64,000 nt of DNA from an uncultured Pseudomonadota bacterium (GCA_903900265.1 CAIUMM010000153.1:1-64000); one strand, 5' to 3'; numbered from the stretch's first letter, positions 25,543 through 35,243 are shown. A program made the numbers and translations. The notes: a model not told the origin generated them from the letters alone.

Positions 25543-28500
25543 ATGAAAACTTCCCGTCCTATCGCGATCGTCGGCATGGCATGCCGCTTTCCCGACGCTC
25601 CGAATGTCTCGCGCTACTGGCAACTGCTGCGCGATGGCCGCAATGCCTTCAAGACCCCACCGTCCGATCGGTGGGACCATGAGGCGTTTTTCTCGGAGAG
25701 CCACCGAGCGTCCGACCGATACTACGCGCCCAACGGCGCGTTTATCGACGATGTACGTCGCTTTGCGGCATTGGAGTTCGGGATTCCCCCGCGCCGCTTG
25801 GAGGTCATGGATCCGCAGCAGCGGATCACCCTCGAAGCAGCCTGGAACGCGATGGTCGACGCTGGCTATGCGCCGGGCCTCGACGGTGCATCCACCGCGC
25901 TTCGTACGCTGGATCGCCGCCGCGTAGGCACCTTTGTTGGCGTCACCGGCACCGAGTACCGCACGCTGCTGTCCTCCCGTGCGGTCGCGGGCTTGATGGC
26001 GGCTGGCGAGCTGGGCACGGTCAACGCCGATCCTGCCTCGGTCGCGGCGATGGCCGCAGCGGTCAACCGCGTCGTGCCGACCCGCGCGTTCTCCGCCGCC
26101 GGGTTGCTCGCGAACATGGTCGCCGCCTGCGTCGCGCAGGAGCTGGACTTTGGCGGTCCCGCCTACACCCTCGACGCCGCGTGCGCCTCCGCGCTGGTCG
26201 CGCTGCACGACGCCTGCACCTGGCTGCGTGACGGCCAGATCGACACCGCCGTCGCCGGCGGCGTGTATCTGAACCTCTCCCCCGAAAACCTGATCGCCTT
26301 CTCCCGCATCGGCGCGATCAGCGCTTCGGGCGTTTGCCGTCCCTTTGATGCCCGCAGCGACGGCTTCGTACAAGGCGAAGGCGTCGGTATGGTGGTGCTG
26401 AAGCGCCTCGAAGACGCGGTCGCGGCCAATGACCGGATCTACGCAGTGATTGCCGGTTCAAGCTGCAACAACGACGGTCGCGGCGATGGCCCGATGAGCC
26501 CCCGCGCCGAAGGCCAGATCGAGGTCATGCAGACCGCGTGGGACGACGCCGGCGTCAACCCCGACTCCATCGGCCACATCGAAGCCCACGGCACCGGAAC
26601 CTCCGTCGGCGACCGCGTCGAGCTGACCGCCCTGCGCGCCATCCTGCGCGGCCGCAGCGCGTCGTTGGGCCCGGTCGCGCTCGGCTCCGCCAAGGCCAAC
26701 ATCGGCCACACGATGAGCGCCGCCGGCATCGCCGGTCTGATCAAAGCTACGCTCGCGCTGCATCATCGCACCCTGCCGCCGCTCGCCAACTGGTCGGCGC
26801 CGCACCCCGATCACGACCTCAACGACGGCACCTTCGCGCTGCCCACCGACGCCCGCCCGTGGCACTCGGTCACGCCGCGCACGGCCACCGTCTCGAGCTT
26901 CGGCTTCGGCGGCACCAACGGGCACCTCGTGCTGCGTCAGGCTCCCGACAGCAAGCCGGCGCGCCTGTTTGCGCTGGCGTCCTTCGCGGCGCTGCCCGTC
27001 GCAGGCACGCCCACGCGGGCCAACATTACCCCCGACCCGATGCCCGCCGCCCTGCCTCAGCTTGTGGTCGTGAGCGCGGACACCGGCGAGCTGCTCGGCG
27101 ACTACCTCGCGGAGCTTGCTGGCACGCTGCTCGACACCCCCGAGCGCAGCGGCGGTTTTGCCGCGGTCGTGCACACGCTGAACCTCGCGCGCAAGCGCCG
27201 GGCGGTGCGCTGCGCGATGGTCGCATCCAGCGTACCCGAGCTGGTCGAGCGCCTCGCGAAAGCCGCTGCCGCCTTGCAAAAAGACGCCTCGCTGCGCGGT
27301 CAGGTCGACCGCGACACGGTGATCGGGGATGCGAGCGCCCCCGCGCCTGTCGCGTTCTTGTGCCCCGGCCAGGGCATGCAGAAGGTCGGCTTGCTCCGCG
27401 AGTGGCTGGTTTTCCCCGAATTCGCGAGCACCATGGCCGAGATGGAAGACGCCGTGCGGGAGATCACCCCGCAGCCGCTGCTCTCCTACCTGTACGGCCC
27501 CGATGCCACCGAAGCCGCGCTCACCGACACCGCGATCGCCCAGCCGGCGATGTTCGCGATCGGCGTCGCCGTCGCGCGCGTGCTGCGGCGCTTCGGCATC
27601 GAGCCTTCGGTGGTGCTCGGGCATTCGCTGGGTGAATTCACCGCCGCGGCGCTCTCGGGCGGCGCGTCTCCGGTAGAGACCATCCGCTTCGTCGCCCGTC
27701 GCGGACAAGCGATGACCGCGCTGCCCGGCGATCACGGCGCCATGGCCGCAGCGATGGCCACCGCCGAGGACATCGCGCCGCACCTGCCGGAAGGCGTGGT
27801 GATCGCGAACCGCAACCACCCCCGTCAGAACGTGATCTCCGGGCCCACCGACGCGGTAGAGCTCGCGGTGCAGCGCCTCGGCGCCGCGCACATCAAGGCG
27901 CGCCGCATCCCGGTCTCGCACGCGTTCCACTCGCCGATGCTCGCTTCGGTGCAAGCCGACGTCGACGCCGGCCTCGGGGACGTCACCTACGCGGCCCCGG
28001 CGATCGCGATGGCGAGCTGCATCGCCGAGCGCGCGCCGACCTCCGCGGACGCGATCCGCGCGATCTTCCAGCGCCACGCCGTCAGCCCCGTCGAGTACGT
28101 GCGCGGCCTCGGCCAGTGCCGCGATCAGGGCGCGCGCATCTACATCCAGCTCTGCGCGGGCGCGACGCTCGCTGCTTTTGCCCGTGGCGTGCTCGACAAC
28201 GGCGAGAGCATCGTCTCTGTCGCTGCCGACGGCACCGAAGGGTCCGGCAAGGACGCCGGGGATCACGGCCACGGCTTGCTGCGCGTGCTCGCGCTGTGCG
28301 CCGCGAACGGGCATCGCGTTGATCTGACCGCGTTCGGTCAGGGTCTGGCCACCGTCGCGCCGACGCCGCTGCAAACCCAGACCTACTGGGGCGTGCAGGA
28401 GACGACGCACGCCGTACACCTCGCGTCCGCGCGCGCCCCGAGCGCAGCGGAGTCCGCTGGACAGGGCGCACCCGCGGCTGCGGTTCAAGCCCAAGGTAGC

Positions 28501-31500
28501 CCAGAAGCGGGCGCCGAGGCTGGCGCAGAAGCTGGCGTCCGCGCGCGCGTTCTGCGCGTGCTGTCCAAGGTCTCAGCGTTCCCGGCCGACGCGCTGAAGT
28601 CCGAGCAGCGCCTGCTCGACGACCTCGGCTTCGACTCGCTGATGGTGAACGAGCTCGCGCAGAAGCTCACCGAAGACTTCCCGGGCTTCGGCGGCATCCC
28701 CCGCTCCTTGTTCGCGAAGAACCCGACGGTGCAGGATCTGGTCGCGCACGTGGAGCGCTCCACCAGCGACGAAGTCGTCGATCTGACGGACCCCAGCCGG
28801 GCGATGGACCTGCTAATGGTGTCGAGCGTCGCCGCGCCCAAATTGCCGGCAACTGTGCCCGCACATGCAGGGAGCGGAGCCGCGCGCGTGCTCAACGACC
28901 CCACGCTCGAGACGCTGCGTCGCCAAACCCCCGGCGATCTCGTCGTGTGCGTGCCGGCGCACCCCGAAGCAAGCGAGGCGGCGCGCGTTGAAGGCGTGGT
29001 CGGCTTCGTGAAGTCGCTCGCCCGCGAGTGGGCCGTTCACAACGTGCGTGTGGTGCGCGGTTCGATGGCCGAGGCCAGCCTCGAAGCCGTCGGCATCGAG
29101 CGCGACCCTGAGGTGCTGTACATCGACGGCGAGCGCCGCGTGCCGCGGTTGAGCGCTGCGGCCGAGACCGCGCAGGGCTCCGATCCGGCGCGCTTGCTCG
29201 CGGGAGACCGCGTGCTGTTGACCGGCGGCACCGGCTGGATGGGGCGCCTGTTGGCGCGCGCGATGATCAGCGCCGGCGCAGACGAGGTGATCCTCGTGGG
29301 CACCCGCGCCGACGCCGGCGAAGCCCTCGCCGAGCTGGGCAGCCGCGCCCGCTACCTGCCGGTCGACGTCACAAACGCCGACGCGGTGGCGGGCTTGAAC
29401 ACCCTCGGCATCACGCGCCTCGTGCACGCGGCCGGCACCCTCGCGGACGGCCCGATGGGCACCGTCGATCTCGCCGTGGCGCGCCGCGCGTGGGCGATCA
29501 AGGTCGACGGGCTGCGCAACCTGCTGGGCGCCCTCCCCGGCTTGAAGCACGCAGCGGCGATGGGCAGCTACGCCGGGTTCTTCGGCAACGCCTACCAGAC
29601 CGAGTACGCCGCAGCAAACGCAGCGATGTCCGCGGTGATCCGCCAGAGCGGCGTCCCCGGCGGTGTACAAGCCTGGGGCCCCTGGGACGGCAGCGACATG
29701 GTCGCGACCATCCCCGACGCGATGAAGCGCGAGATGCGCGAGCAAGGCGTGTGGTTCGTAGACCGCGAGCGCGGCGTCGAAGCCTTCCTGCGCGCGTTGT
29801 TCATCCCCGAAGACGTCGTGCCCGGCCTCGACGTGCCGGCGGTGCGCCGCGTGGTCGAGACCACCGCGAAGCTCACCCCCGAGCTGCCGTGGCTGGCCGA
29901 TCACGCGCTCTACGGGAAGCCGACGGTGCCGATGGCGGTGATCGCCGATCAAGCGGCGCAGTTGGGATGCGCCGTGCTCGGCCCGGTGCAGGTCGAGAAC
30001 CTCACGCTCTTCGACGGCGTCACCGTCGACAAGCCGGTCACGATGCGCACCCGCATCGACGGCCTCAGCTACAGCGTGTGGGTGGGCGAGCGCGGCGCCG
30101 ATCGCCTCGCGTGGAAGGCCGATCTTGTGGATTCCGCCGCGATGCCGGCGGTGCAGCGGATGGAAGCCGCGGAGAGCGCGTCCGCATGGGACATCGCGAC
30201 GTTCTACCGCGACCACACCTTCCACGGCCCGCTGCTGCAAGGCCTGACCGACGTAGCCGGGCTCGGCCCCTCCCACGTGCGCGGACGGGTGCGCATCGGC
30301 GCGCCTGCGGCATGGGGCAGCGACGTCACGTGGCAGTTCAGCCCGCTCGCGATCGACTCCGCCTTCCAGCTCGCAGCGGTCTGGGCCGTCCAGAAGATGG
30401 GCCGCGCCGGCTTCCCGGTGCGCGTCGCCCGATGGACACAAACCCCGGTTAGCGCCATCGTTTCGGCTGACGGCACGCTCGCCGTCACAGGCATCTTCCG
30501 CGACGCCGAAGCCGATCGCTTCCGCGGCGACATCTGGCTGACCGATGACACCGGCGCGGTGGTCGCGTACGGCGAAGGCGTCGAAGCCGAGCTGCGACGC
30601 GTCGAGTCCGGCGAGCCCGGTGAGCCCGGTGAGCCCGAGCTGGTGATCCCCGAGCGCTTCACCGACTTCGGCGCGTTCCCGGAGTGGGTGGACCTCTCGC
30701 AGCGCCTCGAAGCCGCGCTGATGATGGGCATCGACAACCCGTACTTCAAGACCCTCGAGGGCATCGCGCGCGATGTGGCGCAGATCGGCGGCAAAGAGCT
30801 GATCCACTTCTCGGGCTACAACTACCTCGGCTTCTCCGGCCACCCGTACGTCGAGCAGCGCGTGATGGAGGCCGTACGCCAGTACGGCAGCAGCGTCAGC
30901 GCATCCCGCGTCGCGAGCGGCGAGCGCCCGATCCACGCCGAGCTGGAGCAGCGCTTGGCGCAGGCGCTCCAGGTGGACGCCGCGTTGGTGTTCACCGCCG
31001 GCCACGCCACGAACGTGACCACGCTCGGTCACCTGTTCGGCCCCAAGGATCTGCTGCTGCACGACGAGCTGATCCACGACTCGGTGTTCCAAGGCATGAG
31101 GCTCTCGGGCGCCACGCGCCGGCCGTTCCCCCACGACGACAGCGCAGCGCTGGCGAAGATGCTGACGCAGCTGCGGCCGCACTTCGAGAAGGTCTGCATC
31201 ATCGTCGAAGGTGTGTACTCGATGGACGGCGACGTCTGTGATCTACCCGCCTACATCGCCCTGAAAAAGAAGCACAAGTGCTTCTTGATGGTCGACGAAG
31301 CCCACAGCTTCGGCGTGGTCGGCGAGCGCGGCCTCGGCGTGCGCGAGCACTTCAACGTGGCCGGCAGCGACGTCGACATCTGGATGGGCACGCTGTCCAA
31401 GTCGCTGTCGTCGTGTGGTGGCTACATCGGCGGCTCGAAGGTGCTGATCGAGCTGCTCAAGTACACCGCGCCGGGCTTCATCTTCTCGGCGGGCCTCACG

Positions 31501-31875
31501 CCCGCGAACACGGCCGCGGCGATCGCCGCGCTGGAGCTGATGGAGCGAGAGCCGCAGGCGGTGACCAAACTCCAGAACAACGCGGCGTTCTACTACGCTG
31601 AGTGCCAGAAGTACGGCCTCGACAACGGGCCCGCGGCCGGAGAGAGCGGCGTCATCCCGGTGATCGTCGGAAACTCCTTCCACGCGCTGCTGCTGTCGGA
31701 CGCCTTGAAGAAGGCGGGCATCAACGTGCAGCCGATCCTGTACCCGGCGGTCGCCGACAACGCCTCGCGCCTGCGGTTCTTCTTGTCGAGCTTGCACAGC
31801 GAAGAGCAGCTCGCGCACACCGCCGCCACCGTCAAGCGGGAACTGGACAGGATCCGGGCTGAGTATCCGTCGTAG
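25543..31875 (+). CDS. PUFA-synthase-like polyketide synthase ending in an alpha-oxoamine synthase (KS-AT-ACP-KR-DH-AOS)
   Basis: This 2110-residue protein has six domains. KS (1-430): Cys214, His349, His389. AT (~560-880): Ser695 in GHSLGE and HAFH at 793-796, the malonyl-CoA signature. ACP (~1000-1080): Ser1032. KR (~1210-1430): TGGTGWMG at 1227-1234 and Ser1342/Tyr1355/Asn1359. DH (~1440-1650): HALYGKPTVP at 1454-1463 and Asp1605-Gln1609. AOS (~1715-2110): DEAH 1918-1921 and PLP Lys1953 in TLSKS. ACP before KR-DH is the PfaA/enediyne order, not that of modular PKSs. RedL of prodiginine synthesis also ends in an AOS but lacks KR-DH. Predicted output is an unsaturated alpha-aminoketone with loss of CO2. 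The amino acid used and the number of extensions are unknown. Confidence 0.93.
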   Translation: MKTSRPIAIVGMACRFPDAPNVSRYWQLLRDGRNAFKTPPSDRWDHEAFFSESHRASDRYYAPNGAFIDDVRRFAALEFGIPPRRLEVMDPQQRITLEAAWNAMVDAGYAPGLDGASTALRTLDRRRVGTFVGVTGTEYRTLLSSRAVAGLMAAGELGTVNADPASVAAMAAAVNRVVPTRAFSAAGLLANMVAACVAQELDFGGPAYTLDAACASALVALHDACTWLRDGQIDTAVAGGVYLNLSPENLIAFSRIGAISASGVCRPFDARSDGFVQGEGVGMVVLKRLEDAVAANDRIYAVIAGSSCNNDGRGDGPMSPRAEGQIEVMQTAWDDAGVNPDSIGHIEAHGTGTSVGDRVELTALRAILRGRSASLGPVALGSAKANIGHTMSAAGIAGLIKATLALHHRTLPPLANWSAPHPDHDLNDGTFALPTDARPWHSVTPRTATVSSFGFGGTNGHLVLRQAPDSKPARLFALASFAALPVAGTPTRANITPDPMPAALPQLVVVSADTGELLGDYLAELAGTLLDTPERSGGFAAVVHTLNLARKRRAVRCAMVASSVPELVERLAKAAAALQKDASLRGQVDRDTVIGDASAPAPVAFLCPGQGMQKVGLLREWLVFPEFASTMAEMEDAVREITPQPLLSYLYGPDATEAALTDTAIAQPAMFAIGVAVARVLRRFGIEPSVVLGHSLGEFTAAALSGGASPVETIRFVARRGQAMTALPGDHGAMAAAMATAEDIAPHLPEGVVIANRNHPRQNVISGPTDAVELAVQRLGAAHIKARRIPVSHAFHSPMLASVQADVDAGLGDVTYAAPAIAMASCIAERAPTSADAIRAIFQRHAVSPVEYVRGLGQCRDQGARIYIQLCAGATLAAFARGVLDNGESIVSVAADGTEGSGKDAGDHGHGLLRVLALCAANGHRVDLTAFGQGLATVAPTPLQTQTYWGVQETTHAVHLASARAPSAAESAGQGAPAAAVQAQGSPEAGAEAGAEAGVRARVLRVLSKVSAFPADALKSEQRLLDDLGFDSLMVNELAQKLTEDFPGFGGIPRSLFAKNPTVQDLVAHVERSTSDEVVDLTDPSRAMDLLMVSSVAAPKLPATVPAHAGSGAARVLNDPTLETLRRQTPGDLVVCVPAHPEASEAARVEGVVGFVKSLAREWAVHNVRVVRGSMAEASLEAVGIERDPEVLYIDGERRVPRLSAAAETAQGSDPARLLAGDRVLLTGGTGWMGRLLARAMISAGADEVILVGTRADAGEALAELGSRARYLPVDVTNADAVAGLNTLGITRLVHAAGTLADGPMGTVDLAVARRAWAIKVDGLRNLLGALPGLKHAAAMGSYAGFFGNAYQTEYAAANAAMSAVIRQSGVPGGVQAWGPWDGSDMVATIPDAMKREMREQGVWFVDRERGVEAFLRALFIPEDVVPGLDVPAVRRVVETTAKLTPELPWLADHALYGKPTVPMAVIADQAAQLGCAVLGPVQVENLTLFDGVTVDKPVTMRTRIDGLSYSVWVGERGADRLAWKADLVDSAAMPAVQRMEAAESASAWDIATFYRDHTFHGPLLQGLTDVAGLGPSHVRGRVRIGAPAAWGSDVTWQFSPLAIDSAFQLAAVWAVQKMGRAGFPVRVARWTQTPVSAIVSADGTLAVTGIFRDAEADRFRGDIWLTDDTGAVVAYGEGVEAELRRVESGEPGEPGEPELVIPERFTDFGAFPEWVDLSQRLEAALMMGIDNPYFKTLEGIARDVAQIGGKELIHFSGYNYLGFSGHPYVEQRVMEAVRQYGSSVSASRVASGERPIHAELEQRLAQALQVDAALVFTAGHATNVTTLGHLFGPKDLLLHDELIHDSVFQGMRLSGATRRPFPHDDSAALAKMLTQLRPHFEKVCIIVEGVYSMDGDVCDLPAYIALKKKHKCFLMVDEAHSFGVVGERGLGVREHFNVAGSDVDIWMGTLSKSLSSCGGYIGGSKVLIELLKYTAPGFIFSAGLTPANTAAAIAALELMEREPQAVTKLQNNAAFYYAECQKYGLDNGPAAGESGVIPVIVGNSFHALLLSDALKKAGINVQPILYPAVADNASRLRFFLSSLHSEEQLAHTAATVKRELDRIRAEYPS

Positions 31876-31923
31876 GGGCGGCTTCGGCCGAGGGCGTGGA
31901 GCGCCACGGCCAGCAGGGGCGCC

Positions 31924-33603
31924 CTACCTCCGCCGCCGCACCAAGCCCGCTGCGAGCAACAGCCCCAGCCACCCGGCGCTCCCGCCGGTCGCGCTCCCGC
32001 CGGTCCCGCAGCCGCAGCCGCTCTGGGCATCGCCGGTCCCGTCGGTGTCGCCGGGCGCTGCGCTGTCGCCGCTATCTGCGACATCTCCCGTGTCGTCCCC
32101 GCCCGAGCCTCCGGTGTCCTCGCCCCCGGTGTCACAGTCGGTGACGCGCGGGTCGGCGTCGTCGCAGTCCGTGCCTCCTGCGGCGATCGCGTCCACGCCA
32201 TCGCCGTCTACGTCGGTCAGATCAGCGCCCGTACAGTCCTGATCGACGCCGTCGTAGGGGGTCTCCACGCCTGCCGGAGAGATCGGCGCCGCGGTGTCGT
32301 CGCAGTCGGTGCCGCGCGCGCCGGCAGGGTCCAGCCACGCGTCGGAGGTGTAGCTGTCGCCGTCCTGATCGAAGTCGTTGGCGCCGTCGCAGTTCGCGTC
32401 TACGCCGTCGTACCAGACATCGGGCGCGCCGGGGTAGACCGTGGAGTTGGCGTCGTCGCAGTCGGCGCCGTCGGCAGACACGGCCGCAAAGCCGTCGCCA
32501 TCGGCGTCCCCCGCGGGGCGCAGCGCGCAGTCGCTGATGAAGCCGTCCTCCGGGGCATCGGGCGCGCCGGGGTAGACCGCAGCCGCGCCGTCGTCGCAGT
32601 CGGTGCCGCCAAAGCTCGCCGAATCGAAGCCGTCGCGATCGGCGTCGTAGTCGGAATTCCCCGCGCAGTCGCTGTCGCGACCGTCGTACCAGGCGTCGTC
32701 TGCAGCGGGAAACGCCGTCCCATCGGTGTCGTCGCAGTCCAAGCCGTCGGACCACGGGTCTGCCGCGTCGACGCCGTCCCCGTCTTGATCGTAGTCGGAG
32801 TTCCCCGCGCAGTCGCTGTCCACGCCGTCGTACCACGCGTCTGCCGCACCGGGAGACACCGCAGCGTCCGCGTCGTGGCAGTCACCGCCTACCGCGACGT
32901 CCCCCGCGGCGCCGGCACAGGCCGCGTAGGCCGTCGCATCGTCGCCGTAGCCGTCCCGATCGGCGTCCCCGTACCAACTTGTGGCGTCGACCGCCGCGTT
33001 GTCGGCGACGCTATCGCAATCTTCATCCACGCCGTCGCAGTGTTCGTCAGCGCCCGGGTACACCGCGCCATCGGCGTCGTCACAGTCGCCGGCGCAGTCG
33101 GTGACGCCGTCGCCATCGAGATCATCGCAGCCATCGTCGACCACGAGCGTCAGGTCGGAGGCGAGGTTCCAGCCGTCGCCGTTGTCACTGCCGTCGTCGT
33201 CCACCGCGTTCCCGGCCCCGGAGATTCGGTAGGAGCCCTCGGCCGCCGGCGCTGTCCATTGAAAATCAAAAACGATCGCGCCGGAGCTCATCCGCTGCGG
33301 GGCGGAGTGGGTGATCTCCGAGGAGGAGAGCTTGTTGTTGGAGCCCGACGCCAGCGTGCCCGACGACGCGGATGCGTTGAGGCCAGCGTGGGTATGCGAG
33401 GCGTCGGAGGACGCGACGGTCAGCGTGAGGTCGACGGTGTCGCCTGGGTACACCGTCGAGGCCGAAGCCGCGAGCGTGACCGTAGTCGCGCTATCGGCGG
33501 TGCGACCATGGCAATTCCCACAGCCGGTCGTGGAGCGAGCGGTGATGCCGTGGTCGGTAGCGAAGGCCGGTTGGAGCAGCTGGAGCGCAAGGAGCAGGAG
33601 CAT
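31924..33603 (-). CDS. MopE-like metal-binding repeat protein with MYXO-CTERM-like tail
   Basis: I chose ATG 33603, which starts a signal peptide (MLLLLALQLLQPAFA). The mature N-terminus has GCGNCHG, a single heme-c CxxCH motif or Cys-rich site, then a Reeler/Ig-like beta domain. From ~170 to ~500 there are about nine repeats of the MopE/putative metal-binding type (GDCDDADGAVYPGAD, DGVDEDC, DGLDCDD). The tail has an Asp/Gly/Ser linker, SGCGCGTGGS, a hydrophobic helix and RRRR, which fits MYXO-CTERM sorting. It is likely attached at the cell surface. Convergent with the PKS gene (48 bp). Confidence 0.88.
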   Translation of the reverse strand: MLLLLALQLLQPAFATDHGITARSTTGCGNCHGRTADSATTVTLAASASTVYPGDTVDLTLTVASSDASHTHAGLNASASSGTLASGSNNKLSSSEITHSAPQRMSSGAIVFDFQWTAPAAEGSYRISGAGNAVDDDGSDNGDGWNLASDLTLVVDDGCDDLDGDGVTDCAGDCDDADGAVYPGADEHCDGVDEDCDSVADNAAVDATSWYGDADRDGYGDDATAYAACAGAAGDVAVGGDCHDADAAVSPGAADAWYDGVDSDCAGNSDYDQDGDGVDAADPWSDGLDCDDTDGTAFPAADDAWYDGRDSDCAGNSDYDADRDGFDSASFGGTDCDDGAAAVYPGAPDAPEDGFISDCALRPAGDADGDGFAAVSADGADCDDANSTVYPGAPDVWYDGVDANCDGANDFDQDGDSYTSDAWLDPAGARGTDCDDTAAPISPAGVETPYDGVDQDCTGADLTDVDGDGVDAIAAGGTDCDDADPRVTDCDTGGEDTGGSGGDDTGDVADSGDSAAPGDTDGTGDAQSGCGCGTGGSATGGSAGWLGLLLAAGLVRRRR

Positions 33604-33721
33604 GCCGCAGCGTAGCTGAAATCCGCGGGAACCGCGACGCGTGCGCGTCGGCGAACTTGCGCGCCGGCAACTTGCGCGCCGGCAAACAGTGCGTAGCCTT
33701 GCGGCACACTGCAGGCACCCG

Positions 33722-34516
33722 ATGTCCCGACTCCCCACGTTCTACGTTCCGCATGGCGGCGGTCCCTGCTTCTTCATGGACTGGAACCCGCGCGACGCGT
33801 GGGAGCCGATGGCTCGTTGGCTGCGCGGGATCGAAGCGGGTTTGTCCCAGCCGCCGAAGGCGCTGTTGGTGATCTCGGCGCATTGGGAGGAGCGCGTGCC
33901 CACCGTGCTCGCATCGGCCGCGCCGCCGCTGCTGTTCGACTACTACGGGTTCCCGGCCCACACCTACGCGCTGACCTGGCCAGCGCCCGGGGAGCCGGCG
34001 CTCGCGGCCGAGGTCCAAGCGCTGCTGTCCGCCGCGGGCATCCCCAACGCCTCGGACGCCAAGCGAGGCTGGGACCACGGCGTGTTCATCCCGATGAAGG
34101 TCGCGTTTCCCAACGCGCACGTTCCCACGGTGCAGCTGTCGTTGCAGGCCGGTCTGGACCCCGCCGCCCACCTCGCGATCGGGCGCGCGCTGGCACCGCT
34201 GCGCGACGAAGGCGTGCTGATCCTCGGCAGCGGCATGAGCTTTCACAACATGCGGATGTTCGGATCGCCGGAGGCGCTCCCGGCTTCTCAGCGCTTTGAC
34301 GCCTGGATCACGGAGACCATCGCCGAGCCGCACGCGATCCGGGACCAGCAGCTGCGCGCTTGGGCACAAGCGCCGGGCGGTCGGGTCGCGCACCCGCGGG
34401 AAGAGCACCTGCTGCCGCTGATGGTCGCCGCCGGAGCTGCTGGAGCCGACGCCGGGCGCGTCGTGTTCCGCGACACCGTGTTGGGAGCGGAGGTTTCAGC
34501 GGTACAGTTTGGGTGA
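33722..34516 (+). CDS. LigB-superfamily ring-cleaving dioxygenase (DODA/YgiD-like)
   Basis: I chose ATG 33722. The 264-residue protein has the class III extradiol dioxygenase layout: FYVPHGGGP with the first metal His, VISAHWEERVPTV, RGWDHGVFIPM and GSGMSFHNMR, then HPREEHLLPLM. These His and Glu residues bind Fe2+ or Zn2+. YgiD-type members cleave 4,5-DOPA-like catechols. It is cytoplasmic and faces the CPBP gene. The substrate is unknown. Confidence 0.9.
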   Translation: MSRLPTFYVPHGGGPCFFMDWNPRDAWEPMARWLRGIEAGLSQPPKALLVISAHWEERVPTVLASAAPPLLFDYYGFPAHTYALTWPAPGEPALAAEVQALLSAAGIPNASDAKRGWDHGVFIPMKVAFPNAHVPTVQLSLQAGLDPAAHLAIGRALAPLRDEGVLILGSGMSFHNMRMFGSPEALPASQRFDAWITETIAEPHAIRDQQLRAWAQAPGGRVAHPREEHLLPLMVAAGAAGADAGRVVFRDTVLGAEVSAVQFG

Positions 34517-34556
34517 TCCGCGCGCAGCCCGGAGCAAGCATACGCCGGCGCGCACC

Positions 34557-35243
34557 CTACATTCCATCCACCGGCAACCAAAGCAACACCAGCCCGTCCC
34601 ACAGCACATGCGCGACCAGCGTCGGTACGAGGCTCCCCGTGGAGGTGCGTAGCGCACCCCAAACGAGCCCACACCCCAGCGCCGCAGCCACCAGCACCGG
34701 CGATCCCGTTGGGGCGTGCACGAGCGCGTACAGGACCGCCGCCAGCACGATGCCTCTCGCGGATCCAAAGCGCTGCACCAACGTCCCTTGCACCGCACCG
34801 CGCCAAACCAGCTCTTCGCCGAGGATCACCGGGAACAACGCCGCAGATGCGAGCGCGTGGGAGGGCCCCCGAAACGCCGCGTAGAGCTGCGCGGTGTCGC
34901 CCGCGAGGAACGGCAAGAGGCGAACGCTGATCGGATACAAAAGGTAGGTCGCGGCAGCCATTGCTGCGCCGGCTACGGAACCAAGCAGCACCAGCTTCAA
35001 CGTGGGCCGCAGCAACAGCCGGGAGCGCGCGCCATCCACACCCAAGACGATCAAGCCCAAGGCCACCGCCACCGAGCCGATCGCGGGCCAAAGGCCAAGT
35101 TGTCCAGCGCTCATGGTGGCGGTCAGCCAGACGCAGATCGAGAAGACCGCGAGCCACGTCCCCCGGGACGGCTCCGAAGCAGCGGCATGGACGGTCAAGA
35201 GGAGCCCCCAGAGAGCCCACGAGCGCGCTCCAAGGTGCCCCAC
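34557..35243 (-). CDS. CPBP-family intramembrane metalloprotease
   Basis: This 228-residue protein starts with GTG 35243, inside the end of the epimerase gene (overlap 49 bp); a later start is possible. It has about six membrane segments. The CPBP/CAAX motifs are present: EELVWRG (EExxxR), LYALVHAP (FxxxH-like) and HVLWD. Members cleave within membranes. CPBP proteases named myxosortases are known to process MYXO-CTERM proteins, and one such protein is encoded 1 kb away, so that link is possible. It is the last gene of a minus-strand operon with the epimerase-like and glycosyltransferase genes. Confidence 0.82.
   Translation of the reverse strand: MGHLGARSWALWGLLLTVHAAASEPSRGTWLAVFSICVWLTATMSAGQLGLWPAIGSVAVALGLIVLGVDGARSRLLLRPTLKLVLLGSVAGAAMAAATYLLYPISVRLLPFLAGDTAQLYAAFRGPSHALASAALFPVILGEELVWRGAVQGTLVQRFGSARGIVLAAVLYALVHAPTGSPVLVAAALGCGLVWGALRTSTGSLVPTLVAHVLWDGLVLLWLPVDGM

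Noticed and set aside
26458-31182. Long minus-strand frames (678 and 789 residues) under the PKS gene
   Set aside because: The plus-strand PKS has intact catalytic motifs in all domains; the frames are shadows.
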